Assembly (NCBI GenBank): GCA_002397315.1
Contig: DHAE01000025.1
Span: forward strand, 1-23,915
Direction of reading: 5' to 3'
Length of the DNA stretch: 23,915 bases
DNA from: Comamonadaceae bacterium UBA4962
GTDB lineage: Bacteria > Pseudomonadota > Gammaproteobacteria > Burkholderiales > Burkholderiaceae_C
Position 1 is the first letter of the stretch. The number at the start of each line of letters is the position of its first letter. Both the position numbers and the translations under genes were made by a program. The notes below the pieces were generated by a model, which saw only the letters and a program-made list of their open reading frames with translations, did not search any database and was not told the origin of the DNA. This document shows positions 6,814-13,935 of the stretch, piece by piece.

Positions 6814-7317
6814 TCAGGTCTCGGCCAGCAGCCGTTCGATCAGGCGGTGGAGTTCCGGAAAGTCCGGCGCGCCCACGTAGCTCTTCACGATCTCGCCGCG
6901 CTTGTTCACGATGAAGGTCGAGGGCGTGAGGCGCACGTCGCCCCAGGCCTTGGCCACGGCGCCGGTGTTGTCGATGGCGACCTTGAAGGGCAGTTGCCGG
7001 GTCTGGGCGAAGTTCACCACGTAGCTCGGCGGGTCGTAGCTCATGGCGACGGCCAGCGTGTCGAAGCCGCGGTCGCGGTATTTGCCGTAGGTGGAGATGA
7101 TCTCCGGCATCTCGGCCACGCAGGTCGTGCAGCTGGTGGCCCAGAAGTTCACGAGCGTGACCTTGCCGCGCAGGTCCGCCGTGGTCTGGCGGGAGCCGTC
7201 GAGCAGCACGAAGGTGGACTCGGGGGCCTGCGAGCGGCCGGCACCGAGATAGACGAAGGCACCCACGCCCACGCAGGCCGCGACCACTGCCGCGCCGATC
7301 CATTGCTTCGTGCCCAT
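6814..7317 (-). CDS. TlpA-like thioredoxin-family protein, membrane-anchored, periplasmic
   Basis: This encodes 167 residues. One N-terminal transmembrane segment (about residues 6-24) acts as signal anchor. A thioredoxin fold follows, with FWATSCTTCVAEMP; the redox pair is Cys63-Thr-Thr-Cys66 and the cis-proline is Pro132 in LTPSTF. Such proteins reduce disulfides in periplasmic partners, for example in cytochrome c or oxidase assembly; the partner here is not indicated. The start is the ATG after AAAGGGTGGG. The frame runs far upstream, but that part has no family resemblance. It is transcribed toward the GNAT gene with a 182-base gap, so co-transcription is possible but unproven. Confidence 0.92.
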   Translation of the reverse strand: MGTKQWIGAAVVAACVGVGAFVYLGAGRSQAPESTFVLLDGSRQTTADLRGKVTLVNFWATSCTTCVAEMPEIISTYGKYRDRGFDTLAVAMSYDPPSYVVNFAQTRQLPFKVAIDNTGAVAKAWGDVRLTPSTFIVNKRGEIVKSYVGAPDFPELHRLIERLLAET

Positions 7318-7618
7318 CGTCGCCCACCCTTTCTGTAGATTCCGCCATCCCTGCGTGGCCGGGGCCGGCCCACGCGGGTCCACCATTGTGCCGGACCGGG
7401 TGTTTCGGCGTGCGGGGCGTTGGAGCCCGGGCGCGGGCGGAAAGTTCGGTGCTTGACGTGCATCAATCGGGTGAGGTCGTCGCCTGGGAGCCGGTGACCC
7501 AGGGTAGGGGGCCCGGCGATCCGGCCTCACCGGCCTTGCGGCTGCGGATAATGGCCCGATGCGCCCCATTCCCCTCGTACCCGCTGCCCTGTTCCGATGC
7601 CAGGGTGGCCGGGCGCGC
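7318..7618. other. Divergent intergenic region between the TlpA-like gene and the lipoprotein gene
   Basis: About 300 bases with no supported gene. On the minus strand CACAAT (7385-7390) could be a -10 box for the TlpA-like gene. Between it and the start, GCGTGG (7353-7358) and CCACGC (7370-7375) can form a hairpin in the leader. On the plus strand GATAAT at 7547-7552 is a -10-like box that would place a transcript start near 7559. Neither has a convincing -35 hexamer. Confidence 0.4.
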
Positions 7619-8194
7619 ATGGGCGCGCTGCGGTGGCTGGCGGGGGCCGTCCTGCTTGGGGCCCTGGCCGCCTGCAGCCCGCCGCTCGACTGGCGCACGG
7701 TGCGCATGGAGGGCGCCGGGCTGGAGGCGCTGCTGCCGTGCAAGCCCGACCGTGCAGTGCGACCGGTGGAGCTGGGCGGGCGGACGGTGGAACTGTCGAT
7801 GGCGGGGTGCAAGGCCGACGGTGCGACCTTCGCCGTGTCGCACATGCTGCTGGACGGATCGGCCGGTGCCGCGGAAGCCGGTGCGGTGCTGGCGCAATGG
7901 CGCACGGCCACGCTCGGGCGCATGGGGGTGTCCGCAGCGGATGCCGCGGCGGCCGGCAGCCCCTTCACGCTGCCGGGCGCGCTGCCGTTGCCGCAGTCGG
8001 TGCGCCTGCAGGTGCAGGGTGTCTCGCCGGACGACGCCGCGGCGGTGGTCGCGCATGCCGCCTGGTTCGCGCGGGCCGAGGCCGCCGCCGCAGGGGCCGC
8101 GCCGCGCCTGCGGCTCTACCACGCGGTGATCTACGCACCGGGGCCGCGCACGGCAGCGGCGGACACGTTCTTCGGCGGGCTGGCCTTGCGGTGA
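7619..8194 (+). CDS. Small lipoprotein of unknown function
   Basis: With the ATG at 7619 it encodes 191 residues. The N-terminus has a charged residue, a hydrophobic core and the lipobox LAAC with the lipidated cysteine at position 19, so it should be a signal-peptidase-II lipoprotein. An upstream in-frame ATG at 7559 would add 20 residues and spoil the signal peptide, and AGGGTGG at 7602-7608 fits the later start. The mature part has two cysteines (41 in LLPCKPDR, 64 in AGCKADG) that could form a disulfide, and an Ala-rich helix-prone region around 137-162. I do not recognise a functional family. It precedes the PTS genes by 118 bases and may or may not be linked to them. Confidence 0.8.
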   Translation: MGALRWLAGAVLLGALAACSPPLDWRTVRMEGAGLEALLPCKPDRAVRPVELGGRTVELSMAGCKADGATFAVSHMLLDGSAGAAEAGAVLAQWRTATLGRMGVSAADAAAAGSPFTLPGALPLPQSVRLQVQGVSPDDAAAVVAHAAWFARAEAAAAGAAPRLRLYHAVIYAPGPRTAAADTFFGGLALR

Positions 8195-8312
8195 TGCGGC
8201 AGCGCGGTGGTGCGTCGCGGAGAAAACGCAACGGGTCGGGTCGGGGCGGAGGCCTGCCATGGCCGGGCGCTTGCCCGGTGCGGCGCCATAATGCGGTTCA
8301 CCCGATCCATCC

Positions 8313-8768
8313 ATGAGCACGCGCCTTCTCCTCATCGCCCACGCCCCGCTGGCCCATGCGCTGCGCGCCTGCGCCCTGCATGTGTTCCCCGAATCCGCCG
8401 ACGACATCCTGGCCCTGGACGTGCACCCCAACGCACCGCCGGAAGACACGCTGGCGGCCGCCCGCATCCTGCTGGAGAGCGGCGACGCGGAGGCCGCTTC
8501 CACGCTCGTGCTGGCCGACGTGTTCGGCGCGACGCCGTGCAATGTGGCGCAGCGCCTCGTGGACGGCGAGCGCTCGCGCCTGGTGACGGGCGTGAACCTG
8601 CCCATGCTGCTGCGCACGGTCACCTACCTGCGCGAGCCGCTCGACGCGCTCGTCGCCCGGGCGATCGCGGGCGGCACCCAGGGGGTGATGCAGGTCGCGG
8701 CCGCGGCCCCCCAGAACCAGAACCGACGCTCCCACCATGATCAAGACGAGTATCACCATCAGCAATAA
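8313..8768 (+). CDS. PTS EIIA component, mannose (ManX-like) family
   Basis: This encodes 151 residues. The start MSTRLLLIAHAPLA places His10 as the phospho-acceptor, as in E. coli ManX. LVLADVFGATPCNVAQRL and VTGVNLPMLLRTV are family signatures. It accepts phosphate from HPr. With no EIIB or EIIC nearby, and ptsH and ptsI directly downstream, this is the regulatory PTS arrangement known in betaproteobacteria. The last 10 codons lie inside ptsH in another frame, making a His/Gln-rich tail. No Shine-Dalgarno is seen; CATAAT at 8287-8292 could be a -10 box, giving a leader of only about 10-15 bases. Confidence 0.9.
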   Translation: MSTRLLLIAHAPLAHALRACALHVFPESADDILALDVHPNAPPEDTLAAARILLESGDAEAASTLVLADVFGATPCNVAQRLVDGERSRLVTGVNLPMLLRTVTYLREPLDALVARAIAGGTQGVMQVAAAAPQNQNRRSHHDQDEYHHQQ

Positions 8769-9006
8769 GCTGGGCCTGCACGCCCGTGCGTCCGCGAAGC
8801 TCACGAAGCTGGCCGGCAGCTTTCCCTGCGAGGTGTGGCTGGGCCGCGGCGAGCGCCGCGTGAATGCCAAGAGCATCATGGGCGTGATGATGCTGGCCGC
8901 CGGCATCGGCACCGAGGTCACGATCGAGACCGACGGCCCGCAGGAGCAGGAGGCGATGGACGCGCTGCGCGCGCTCATCGACGGCAAGTTCGGCGAAGGG
9001 GAGTGA
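8737..9006 (+). CDS. ptsH: Phosphocarrier protein HPr
   Basis: This encodes 89 residues. LGLHARASAKL gives His15 as the phosphorylated histidine, and NAKSIMGVMML carries Ser46, the regulatory serine that HPr kinase/phosphatase modifies in bacteria that have it. HPr takes phosphate from Enzyme I and passes it to EIIA proteins. The start lies 32 bases inside the upstream EIIA gene, which suggests coupled translation. It is followed after 46 bases by ptsI. Confidence 0.97.
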   Translation: MIKTSITISNKLGLHARASAKLTKLAGSFPCEVWLGRGERRVNAKSIMGVMMLAAGIGTEVTIETDGPQEQEAMDALRALIDGKFGEGE

Positions 9007-9052
9007 AGCCCCGCATGCCCATCCGCCCCGCCGCCGCACCCGGAGACACCCG

Positions 9053-10837
9053 ATGACGTTCGCGATCCATGGTCTGGCCGTCGCCCGGGGAATCGCCATC
9101 GGGCGCGCGGTGCTCGTCGGTTCCAGCCGCGTGGACGTGGCGCATTACTTCATCGAGCCCGACCAGGTGCGCGCCGAGATCCTGCGCGTGCGCGACGGCC
9201 GCAATGCGGTGGTCGAGGAACTGCAGCGGTTGCAGGCCGAAATGCCCGCCGACGCACCGCCCGAGCTGGCGGCGCTGCTCGACGTGCACCTGATGCTGCT
9301 GCAGGACGAGACCCTGGTGAGCGGGGTGAAGCACTGGATCACGGACCGCCTCTACAACGCCGAATGGGCGCTGACCACGCAGCTGGAGATCATCGCGCGC
9401 CAGTTCGACGAGATGGAGGACGAGTACCTGCGCGAGCGCAAGGCGGACCTGGAGCAGGTGGTCGAGCGCATCCTGCGGCACATGAAGGGCGTGGCGAGCC
9501 CCGTGGCACCACCGCCCCCGGGCCCCCGGCGCTCGGGCGCGGCGATGGGGCTGGGGTTGCAGCAGGACCTGCTGCCCGGCGACATGGTGGACGTTCCGCT
9601 GGTGCTGGTGGCGCACGACCTGTCGCCGGCCGACATGCTGCAGTTCAAGCAGAGCGTGTTCGCGGGCTTCGTGACCGACGTGGGCGGCAAGACCTCGCAC
9701 ACGGCCATCGTCGCGCGCAGCATGGACATTCCCGCGGTGGTGGGCGCGCGCTCCGCGAGCCAGTTGGTGCGGCAGGACGACTGGGTGATCATCGACGGGG
9801 ACGCGGGCATCATGATCGTCGATCCGTCGCCGATCATCCTGGCCGAGTACGGCTTCCGCCAGCGCCAGACGGAACTCGAGCGCGGGCGTCTCTCGCGGCT
9901 GCTGCACACGCCCGCCGTCACGCTCGACGGCGAGCGCATCGAGCTGCTGGCGAACATCGAGCAGCCGGGCGACGCGGCCGGCGCGGTGCGCGCCGGTGCC
10001 GCGGGGGTGGGGCTGTTCCGCAGCGAATTCATGTTCATGGGCCGTGGCGGCGATCTTCCGGGCGAAGAGGAGCAGTACCGGGCCTACCGCGCCGCGGTGG
10101 AGGGCATGCAGGGCCTGCCCGTCACGCTGCGGACCATCGACGTGGGGGCGGACAAGCCGCTGGACGGCAAGGCCGCCAAGGAGGCGCCCAGCCACCTCAA
10201 CCCCGCCCTGGGCCTGCGGGCGATCCGCTGGAGCCTGGCCGATCCGTCGATGTTCCGCACGCAATTGCGCGCCGTGCTGCGCGCGGCCGCGCACGGGCCG
10301 GTGAACCTGCTGTTCCCGATGCTGGCCCACGTGGGCGAGATCCGGCAGACGCTCGCGCAGGTGGACATGGCGCGGGCCGAGCTGGAGGCGCAGGGCGTGC
10401 CCTACGGCGCGGTGCAACTCGGTGCGATGATCGAGGTGCCGGCCGCGGCGCTGATCGTGCGGCGCTTCCTGCAGTACTTCGACTTCCTGTCGATCGGCAC
10501 GAACGACCTGATCCAGTACACGCTCGCGATCGACCGGGCCGACGAGAGCGTGGCCCATCTCTACGACCCGATGCACCCGGCGGTGCTGCAGCTCGTGGCC
10601 GACGTGATCGCGGAAGGCCACCGCCAGGGCAAGAGCGTGTGCCTGTGCGGCGAGGCGGCGGGCGACGTGTCCATGACGAAACTGCTGCTGGGCCTGGGGC
10701 TGCGCAGCTTCTCCATGCACCCCGCGCAGATCCTGGCCGTGAAGCAGGAAGTGCTGCGCTCGGACACGCGCAAGCTCGCACCCTGGGCGCGCACGGTGAT
10801 CGACGCCGACAGCCCGGCCGACGTGCTGGGCGGCTGA
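9053..10837 (+). CDS. ptsI: PTS Enzyme I (phosphoenolpyruvate-protein phosphotransferase)
   Basis: This encodes 594 residues (E. coli 575). It transfers phosphate from PEP to HPr. The phospho-histidine is His216 in GGKTSHTAIVARS. The PEP-binding barrel carries GVGLFRSEFMFM (from about residue 319), LRAIRWSL and the catalytic cysteine Cys532 in CGEAAGD. A Pro/Arg/Gly-rich stretch (about residues 149-165) sits between the HPr-binding helices and the swivelling phospho-His domain and looks like an enlarged linker. GGAG at 9042-9045 is the ribosome binding site. It is the last gene of the cluster; the next gene is convergent. Confidence 0.97.
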   Translation: MTFAIHGLAVARGIAIGRAVLVGSSRVDVAHYFIEPDQVRAEILRVRDGRNAVVEELQRLQAEMPADAPPELAALLDVHLMLLQDETLVSGVKHWITDRLYNAEWALTTQLEIIARQFDEMEDEYLRERKADLEQVVERILRHMKGVASPVAPPPPGPRRSGAAMGLGLQQDLLPGDMVDVPLVLVAHDLSPADMLQFKQSVFAGFVTDVGGKTSHTAIVARSMDIPAVVGARSASQLVRQDDWVIIDGDAGIMIVDPSPIILAEYGFRQRQTELERGRLSRLLHTPAVTLDGERIELLANIEQPGDAAGAVRAGAAGVGLFRSEFMFMGRGGDLPGEEEQYRAYRAAVEGMQGLPVTLRTIDVGADKPLDGKAAKEAPSHLNPALGLRAIRWSLADPSMFRTQLRAVLRAAAHGPVNLLFPMLAHVGEIRQTLAQVDMARAELEAQGVPYGAVQLGAMIEVPAAALIVRRFLQYFDFLSIGTNDLIQYTLAIDRADESVAHLYDPMHPAVLQLVADVIAEGHRQGKSVCLCGEAAGDVSMTKLLLGLGLRSFSMHPAQILAVKQEVLRSDTRKLAPWARTVIDADSPADVLGG

Positions 10838-10838
10838 T

Positions 10839-10852
10839 CCGCCGGCCGGCGG
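10839..10852. repeat. Perfect 14-bp palindrome between convergent ptsI and the TorF-like gene
   Basis: CCGCCGGCCGGCGG reads the same on both strands and lies two bases after the ptsI stop. It could fold as a small stem on either transcript. With no T-tract it is at best a weak or Rho-assisted end signal. Confidence 0.4.
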
Positions 10853-10867
10853 GCCCGCGGCGCCGGT

Positions 10868-11674
10868 TCAGAAGTTCTTCGTCAGCGTGGCGATGAAGCG
10901 GCGCCGGTTCGGCGAGGTGCGGCCCGCGTCGCCCGGGCCCGTGGCGGCGGCGTAGGCATCCCCCCGCGTGGCGCCCTGCACGGAGCCGGCGAGCAGCAGG
11001 CCGTCGCCGAAATCCCAGGACGCACCGAGCTGGTAATCCGCATAGCCCGGCAGGCCGAGCGAACGGATGCCACCGGACATGCGGGTATATCCGACGGCCG
11101 CCTTGAGCGTCAGGCGGGGCATCAGTTCGCGGCTGTAGGCGAGGCTGGCGTAGCCGGTGCCGCGGCCGGACAGGCCGGAGCCGCCGCTGGCGCCGGCATA
11201 GCCGAAGTAGTCGCGCGAGACGGTATGCGCGTACTTCAGCGTGAACTGCCCCACGGAGTCGTTGCCGTAGCCGGCGCTCGCGTACACCTCGCGCGTGTTG
11301 CCCGCCCGGTTGCCGGGGTAGAGGTAGGCCATGGCACCGAGATCCACGTCGATCGGCCCGGCCTTGAAGCGCCAGCCGCCGTAGAGGTCGCTCTCCAGGC
11401 GGTTGCCGCGCTGCCAGTGCACGCTGGAATTCCAGGTGCCCACGTACCAGCCGGTGTCGCCTAACGCGTAGTCGAGGCCGCCCTGCACGGCAGGCTTGAA
11501 CGCGCTGCCGCGGGCGAAGCCGTCGCTCTTGAGCATGTCCTGGTCCTGGCCGCGGAACTTGTAGTTGGTGGTGAGGGCCAGGTTGCCGGTGAGCTGTGCG
11601 CGGGCCCCGGGCGCCGCGGCGAGGCAGGCGGCGAGGAGCGTGGCGGGGAGGGCGATGCGGTGCGTGCGTTGCAT
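10868..11674 (-). CDS. TorF-family putative porin (outer-membrane beta-barrel)
   Basis: This encodes 268 residues. A clear Sec signal peptide ends PGARA just before Gln27. The mature protein starts TGNLALTTNYKFRGQDQ, typical of the conserved TorF/'gcw_chp' porin family, and consists of alternating hydrophobic/polar strands rich in Tyr, Trp and Gly. The last residue is Phe, the usual C-terminal signal for the BAM machinery. The substrate is unknown. It is transcribed divergently from kdp, sharing the 226-base region 11675-11900. It has no neighbour on its own strand, so it is likely monocistronic. Confidence 0.88.
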   Translation of the reverse strand: MQRTHRIALPATLLAACLAAAPGARAQLTGNLALTTNYKFRGQDQDMLKSDGFARGSAFKPAVQGGLDYALGDTGWYVGTWNSSVHWQRGNRLESDLYGGWRFKAGPIDVDLGAMAYLYPGNRAGNTREVYASAGYGNDSVGQFTLKYAHTVSRDYFGYAGASGGSGLSGRGTGYASLAYSRELMPRLTLKAAVGYTRMSGGIRSLGLPGYADYQLGASWDFGDGLLLAGSVQGATRGDAYAAATGPGDAGRTSPNRRRFIATLTKNF

Positions 11675-11733
11675 GGGGAATGCGCCGCCCGGGGCGACGC
11701 GGTGAGGAAAACCGCCAGCGTAGGGAGGCCACC

Positions 11734-11781
11734 GTCAAAACGGTGTCAAAAGGCAGGCCCGCGGCGTCAAGGCGGCATCAA
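11734..11781 (+). repeat. Four TCAA repeats in helical phase upstream of kdp
   Basis: GTCAA occurs at 11734-11738, 11745-11749 and 11766-11770, and ATCAA at 11777-11781. The steps are 11, 21 and 11 bases, that is one, two and one helical turns. The first two are part of GTCAAAA repeated 11 bases apart, and CACCGT/ACGGTG (11730-11745) also forms an inverted repeat around the first. Direct repeats with an 11-bp period are the usual target style of OmpR/PhoB-family regulators. Which regulator, and whether for kdp or the divergent porin gene, is open. Confidence 0.45.
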
Positions 11782-11801
11782 TGCGGGCGGCGCCGCGCCG
11801 G

Positions 11802-11853
11802 TTTTTACGCCGCGTTTACGGGCGCCCGGAGAAGCTGTGCACACTTTTTACGC
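11802..11853 (+). promoter_or_regulatory. Candidate KdpE operator region of the kdp operon
   Basis: TTTACG is found at 11804-11809 and 11815-11820, exactly 11 bases apart with a 5-base spacer, and a third copy at 11847-11852, 32 bases further. The first and third are inside identical TTTTTACGC words (11802-11810 and 11845-11853). From memory, the E. coli KdpE site has two TTTA-type half-sites with the same 11-base period followed by GC-rich DNA, and GGGCGCCCGG follows here too. CAGAAT at 11863-11868 is a weak -10 candidate. The site is inferred, not proven. Confidence 0.55.
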
Positions 11854-11900
11854 GGGCTTTTCCAGAATGCCTCCATCGCCCGCAAGGGTTGTTGGAGTGC

Positions 11901-12014
11901 ATGGACATGGATGTGCTGTGGGTTGCCGCGATCGCGGCGTTGTGGGTGGCCATGGCCGAGGCCGTGGTGGTCCTGGGCAGGCGCGACGGCCGGCCGCGGG
12001 GAGCGTCGCGATGA
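11901..12014 (+). CDS. Predicted 37-residue single-helix membrane microprotein opening the kdp operon
   Basis: The frame starts MDMDVLWVAAIAALWVAM, has one hydrophobic segment (about residues 5-25) and ends in an Arg-rich tail, which by the positive-inside rule puts the C-terminus in the cytoplasm. Its TGA overlaps the kdpF ATG (ATGA), so it should be translationally coupled to kdpF. GGAG at 11894-11897 is 3 bases from the first ATG and 9 from a second at 11907, so the protein may begin at the latter (35 residues). I recognise no named family. By size and place it may be an extra small partner of the Kdp pump, or a leader peptide for kdpF. Confidence 0.65.
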   Translation: MDMDVLWVAAIAALWVAMAEAVVVLGRRDGRPRGASR

Positions 12015-12109
12015 TCGGCATCGACGTGCTCTACGGGTTCGGCGCCATCGTCGCGGTGCTGCTGTTCGCCTACCTGGTGTTCGCGCTGATCTGCGCGGAG
12101 GAGTTCTGA
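12011..12109 (+). CDS. kdpF: KdpF, small subunit of the K+-transporting ATPase
   Basis: This encodes 32 residues; E. coli KdpF has 29. The sequence LLFAYLVFALICAEEF closely matches the E. coli ending LLLGYLVYALINAEAF. It is a single transmembrane helix that stabilises the KdpABC complex. GGGGAG at 11998-12003, seven bases ahead, is a good ribosome binding site, and the ATG overlaps the stop of the upstream microprotein frame. Its own 3' end carries GGAGGAG (12097-12103), the ribosome binding site of kdpA, one base of spacer separating the two genes. Confidence 0.92.
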   Translation: MIGIDVLYGFGAIVAVLLFAYLVFALICAEEF

Positions 12110-12110
12110 C

Positions 12111-13916
12111 ATGGAAGCCTCCGCCTGGGGCCTGCTGGCCCTGTTCCTCATCGTGCTGGGCCTGCTGGCCTGGCCGCTCGGCCGGGGCCTGGCCGCGGTG
12201 TGCGATGGGCGCCTGCCGGCCTGGATGCACCGCGCCGAATCACCCCTCTACCGCCTGGCCGGCGTGCGGCCGCAGCAGGGCATGCACTGGCGCCACTATG
12301 CGCTGGGGCTGCTCGCCTTCAATGCGCTGGGCGTGCTGGCGGTGTATGCGCTGCAGCGCCTGCAGGGCGTGCTGCCGCTCAACCCGCAGGGCCTGCCGGC
12401 CGTGGCGCCGGATTCCGCCTTCAACACGGCGGTGAGCTTCGTGGCGAACACCAACTGGCAGGGCTACGCGGGCGAATCCACGATGGGTTACCTCGTGCAG
12501 ATGCTCGGGCTGTCGGTGCAGAACTTCCTGTCCGCCGCCACGGGCATCGCGGTGGCCTTCGCGCTGGCCCGGGGATTCGCCGCGCGCCGCACGGACGGCG
12601 CCGGCCACGTGGGCAACGTGTGGGCGGACCTGGTGCGCATCACCGCCTGGGTGCTGGTGCCGTTGTCGTTCGCGCTGGCCCTCCTGCTCGCGGGCCAGGG
12701 CGTCATCCAGAACTTCGCGCCCTACCGGGACGTGGCCACCGTGGAGGCGACCGTCTACCCGGCGCCGCAGACCGATGCCCAGGGCCAGCCGGTGAAGGAT
12801 GCGTTTGGCAATCCGGTCACCCGCGAGGCGAGCACGCGCACGCAGACGCTGCCGATGGGGCCGGTCGCCTCGCAGGAGGCGATCAAGATGCTGGGCACGA
12901 ACGGCGGCGGCTTCTTCAATGCCAACTCGGCGCACCCCTACGAGAACCCGACGCCGCTCACCAACTTCGCGCAGATGCTGGCGATCTTCCTGATCCCCGC
13001 GGCGCTGTGCTTCGCGTTCGGCCGCGTGGTGGGCGACTGGCGTCAGGGCGCGGCCATCCTCGCCGCGATGGCGCTGATGTTCGTGGTGGCCGTGGTCGCG
13101 GTGACGACGGCGGAGCAGGCGGGCAACCCGGCGCTCTCCGCGCTCGGTGCCGATCCGGTGGCCTCGGCGCTGCAGGCCGGCGGCAACATGGAGGGCAAGG
13201 AGGTGCGCTTCGGCATCTCCGCCTCGGCATTGTTCGCGGCCGTCACCACGGCGGCCTCGTGCGGCGCCGTGAACGCCATGCACGATTCGTTCACGCCGCT
13301 GGGCGGCATGGTGCCGATGGTGCTGATGCAGCTCGGCGAAGTGGTGTTCGGCGGGGTCGGCACGGGCCTCTACGGCATGCTGGTGTTCGCCATCCTCGCG
13401 GTGTTCATCGCGGGGCTGATGATCGGCCGCACGCCCGAGTACCTGGGCAAGAAGATCGAGGTGCGCGAGATGAAGCTGACCTCCGTCGCCATCCTCGTGA
13501 CGCCGATCCTGGTGCTGGTGGGTACCGCCGTGGCGGTGCTGGCGCCCGCGGGCCAGGCCGGCATCGCCAATCCGGGCGCGCACGGCTTCTCGGAGGTGCT
13601 GTATGCGCTCACCTCCGCCGCCAACAACAACGGCAGCGCCTTCGCGGGCCTGTCGGCCAACACGCCCTTCTACAACGTGCTGCTGGCGCTGGCCATGTGG
13701 TTCGGCCGCTTCGGCGTGATCGTGCCGGTGCTGGCCATCGCCGGATCGCTCGCCGCCAAGAAGCGGCTGCCGCCCGGCCCCGGCACCATGCCCACGCACG
13801 GCCCGCTGTTCGTGGCGCTGCTGGTGTTCACGGTGCTGCTCGTGGGCCTGCTGAATTACGTGCCCTCGCTGGCGCTCGGCCCGGTGGTGGAACACCTGGT
13901 GCTGCAGGCCCGGTGA
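12111..13916 (+). CDS. kdpA: KdpA, K+-channel-like subunit of the K+-transporting ATPase
   Basis: This encodes 601 residues (E. coli 557). KdpA belongs to the SKT superfamily and forms the selectivity pore. The four filter loops are visible: TNWQGYAGE (114-122), GTNGGG (from 262), SCGAVN (383-388) and NNNGS (505-509). About ten hydrophobic helices span the inner membrane. A loop around residues 205-250 (polar, with QTDAQGQPVKDAFGNPV) and one near 340-365 are periplasmic by position. The gene follows kdpF by one base and precedes kdpB by 19 bases. Confidence 0.98.
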   Translation: MEASAWGLLALFLIVLGLLAWPLGRGLAAVCDGRLPAWMHRAESPLYRLAGVRPQQGMHWRHYALGLLAFNALGVLAVYALQRLQGVLPLNPQGLPAVAPDSAFNTAVSFVANTNWQGYAGESTMGYLVQMLGLSVQNFLSAATGIAVAFALARGFAARRTDGAGHVGNVWADLVRITAWVLVPLSFALALLLAGQGVIQNFAPYRDVATVEATVYPAPQTDAQGQPVKDAFGNPVTREASTRTQTLPMGPVASQEAIKMLGTNGGGFFNANSAHPYENPTPLTNFAQMLAIFLIPAALCFAFGRVVGDWRQGAAILAAMALMFVVAVVAVTTAEQAGNPALSALGADPVASALQAGGNMEGKEVRFGISASALFAAVTTAASCGAVNAMHDSFTPLGGMVPMVLMQLGEVVFGGVGTGLYGMLVFAILAVFIAGLMIGRTPEYLGKKIEVREMKLTSVAILVTPILVLVGTAVAVLAPAGQAGIANPGAHGFSEVLYALTSAANNNGSAFAGLSANTPFYNVLLALAMWFGRFGVIVPVLAIAGSLAAKKRLPPGPGTMPTHGPLFVALLVFTVLLVGLLNYVPSLALGPVVEHLVLQAR

Positions 13917-13935
13917 GCGCGAGGAGAGAGACGAC

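Noticed and set aside
5843..6880. Plus-strand frame of 345 codons over the peroxiredoxin end and the GNAT gene
   Set aside because: The GNAT acetyl-CoA motif is clear on the opposite strand and this frame shows only low-complexity residues.
11733..11749. Pho box
   Set aside because: The two 7-base halves match the TGTCA-type consensus only partly and no phosphate gene is nearby; reported only as a phased repeat.
11675..11900. Riboswitch controlling kdp
   Set aside because: No conserved riboswitch core could be recognised, and the KdpDE genes downstream explain control.
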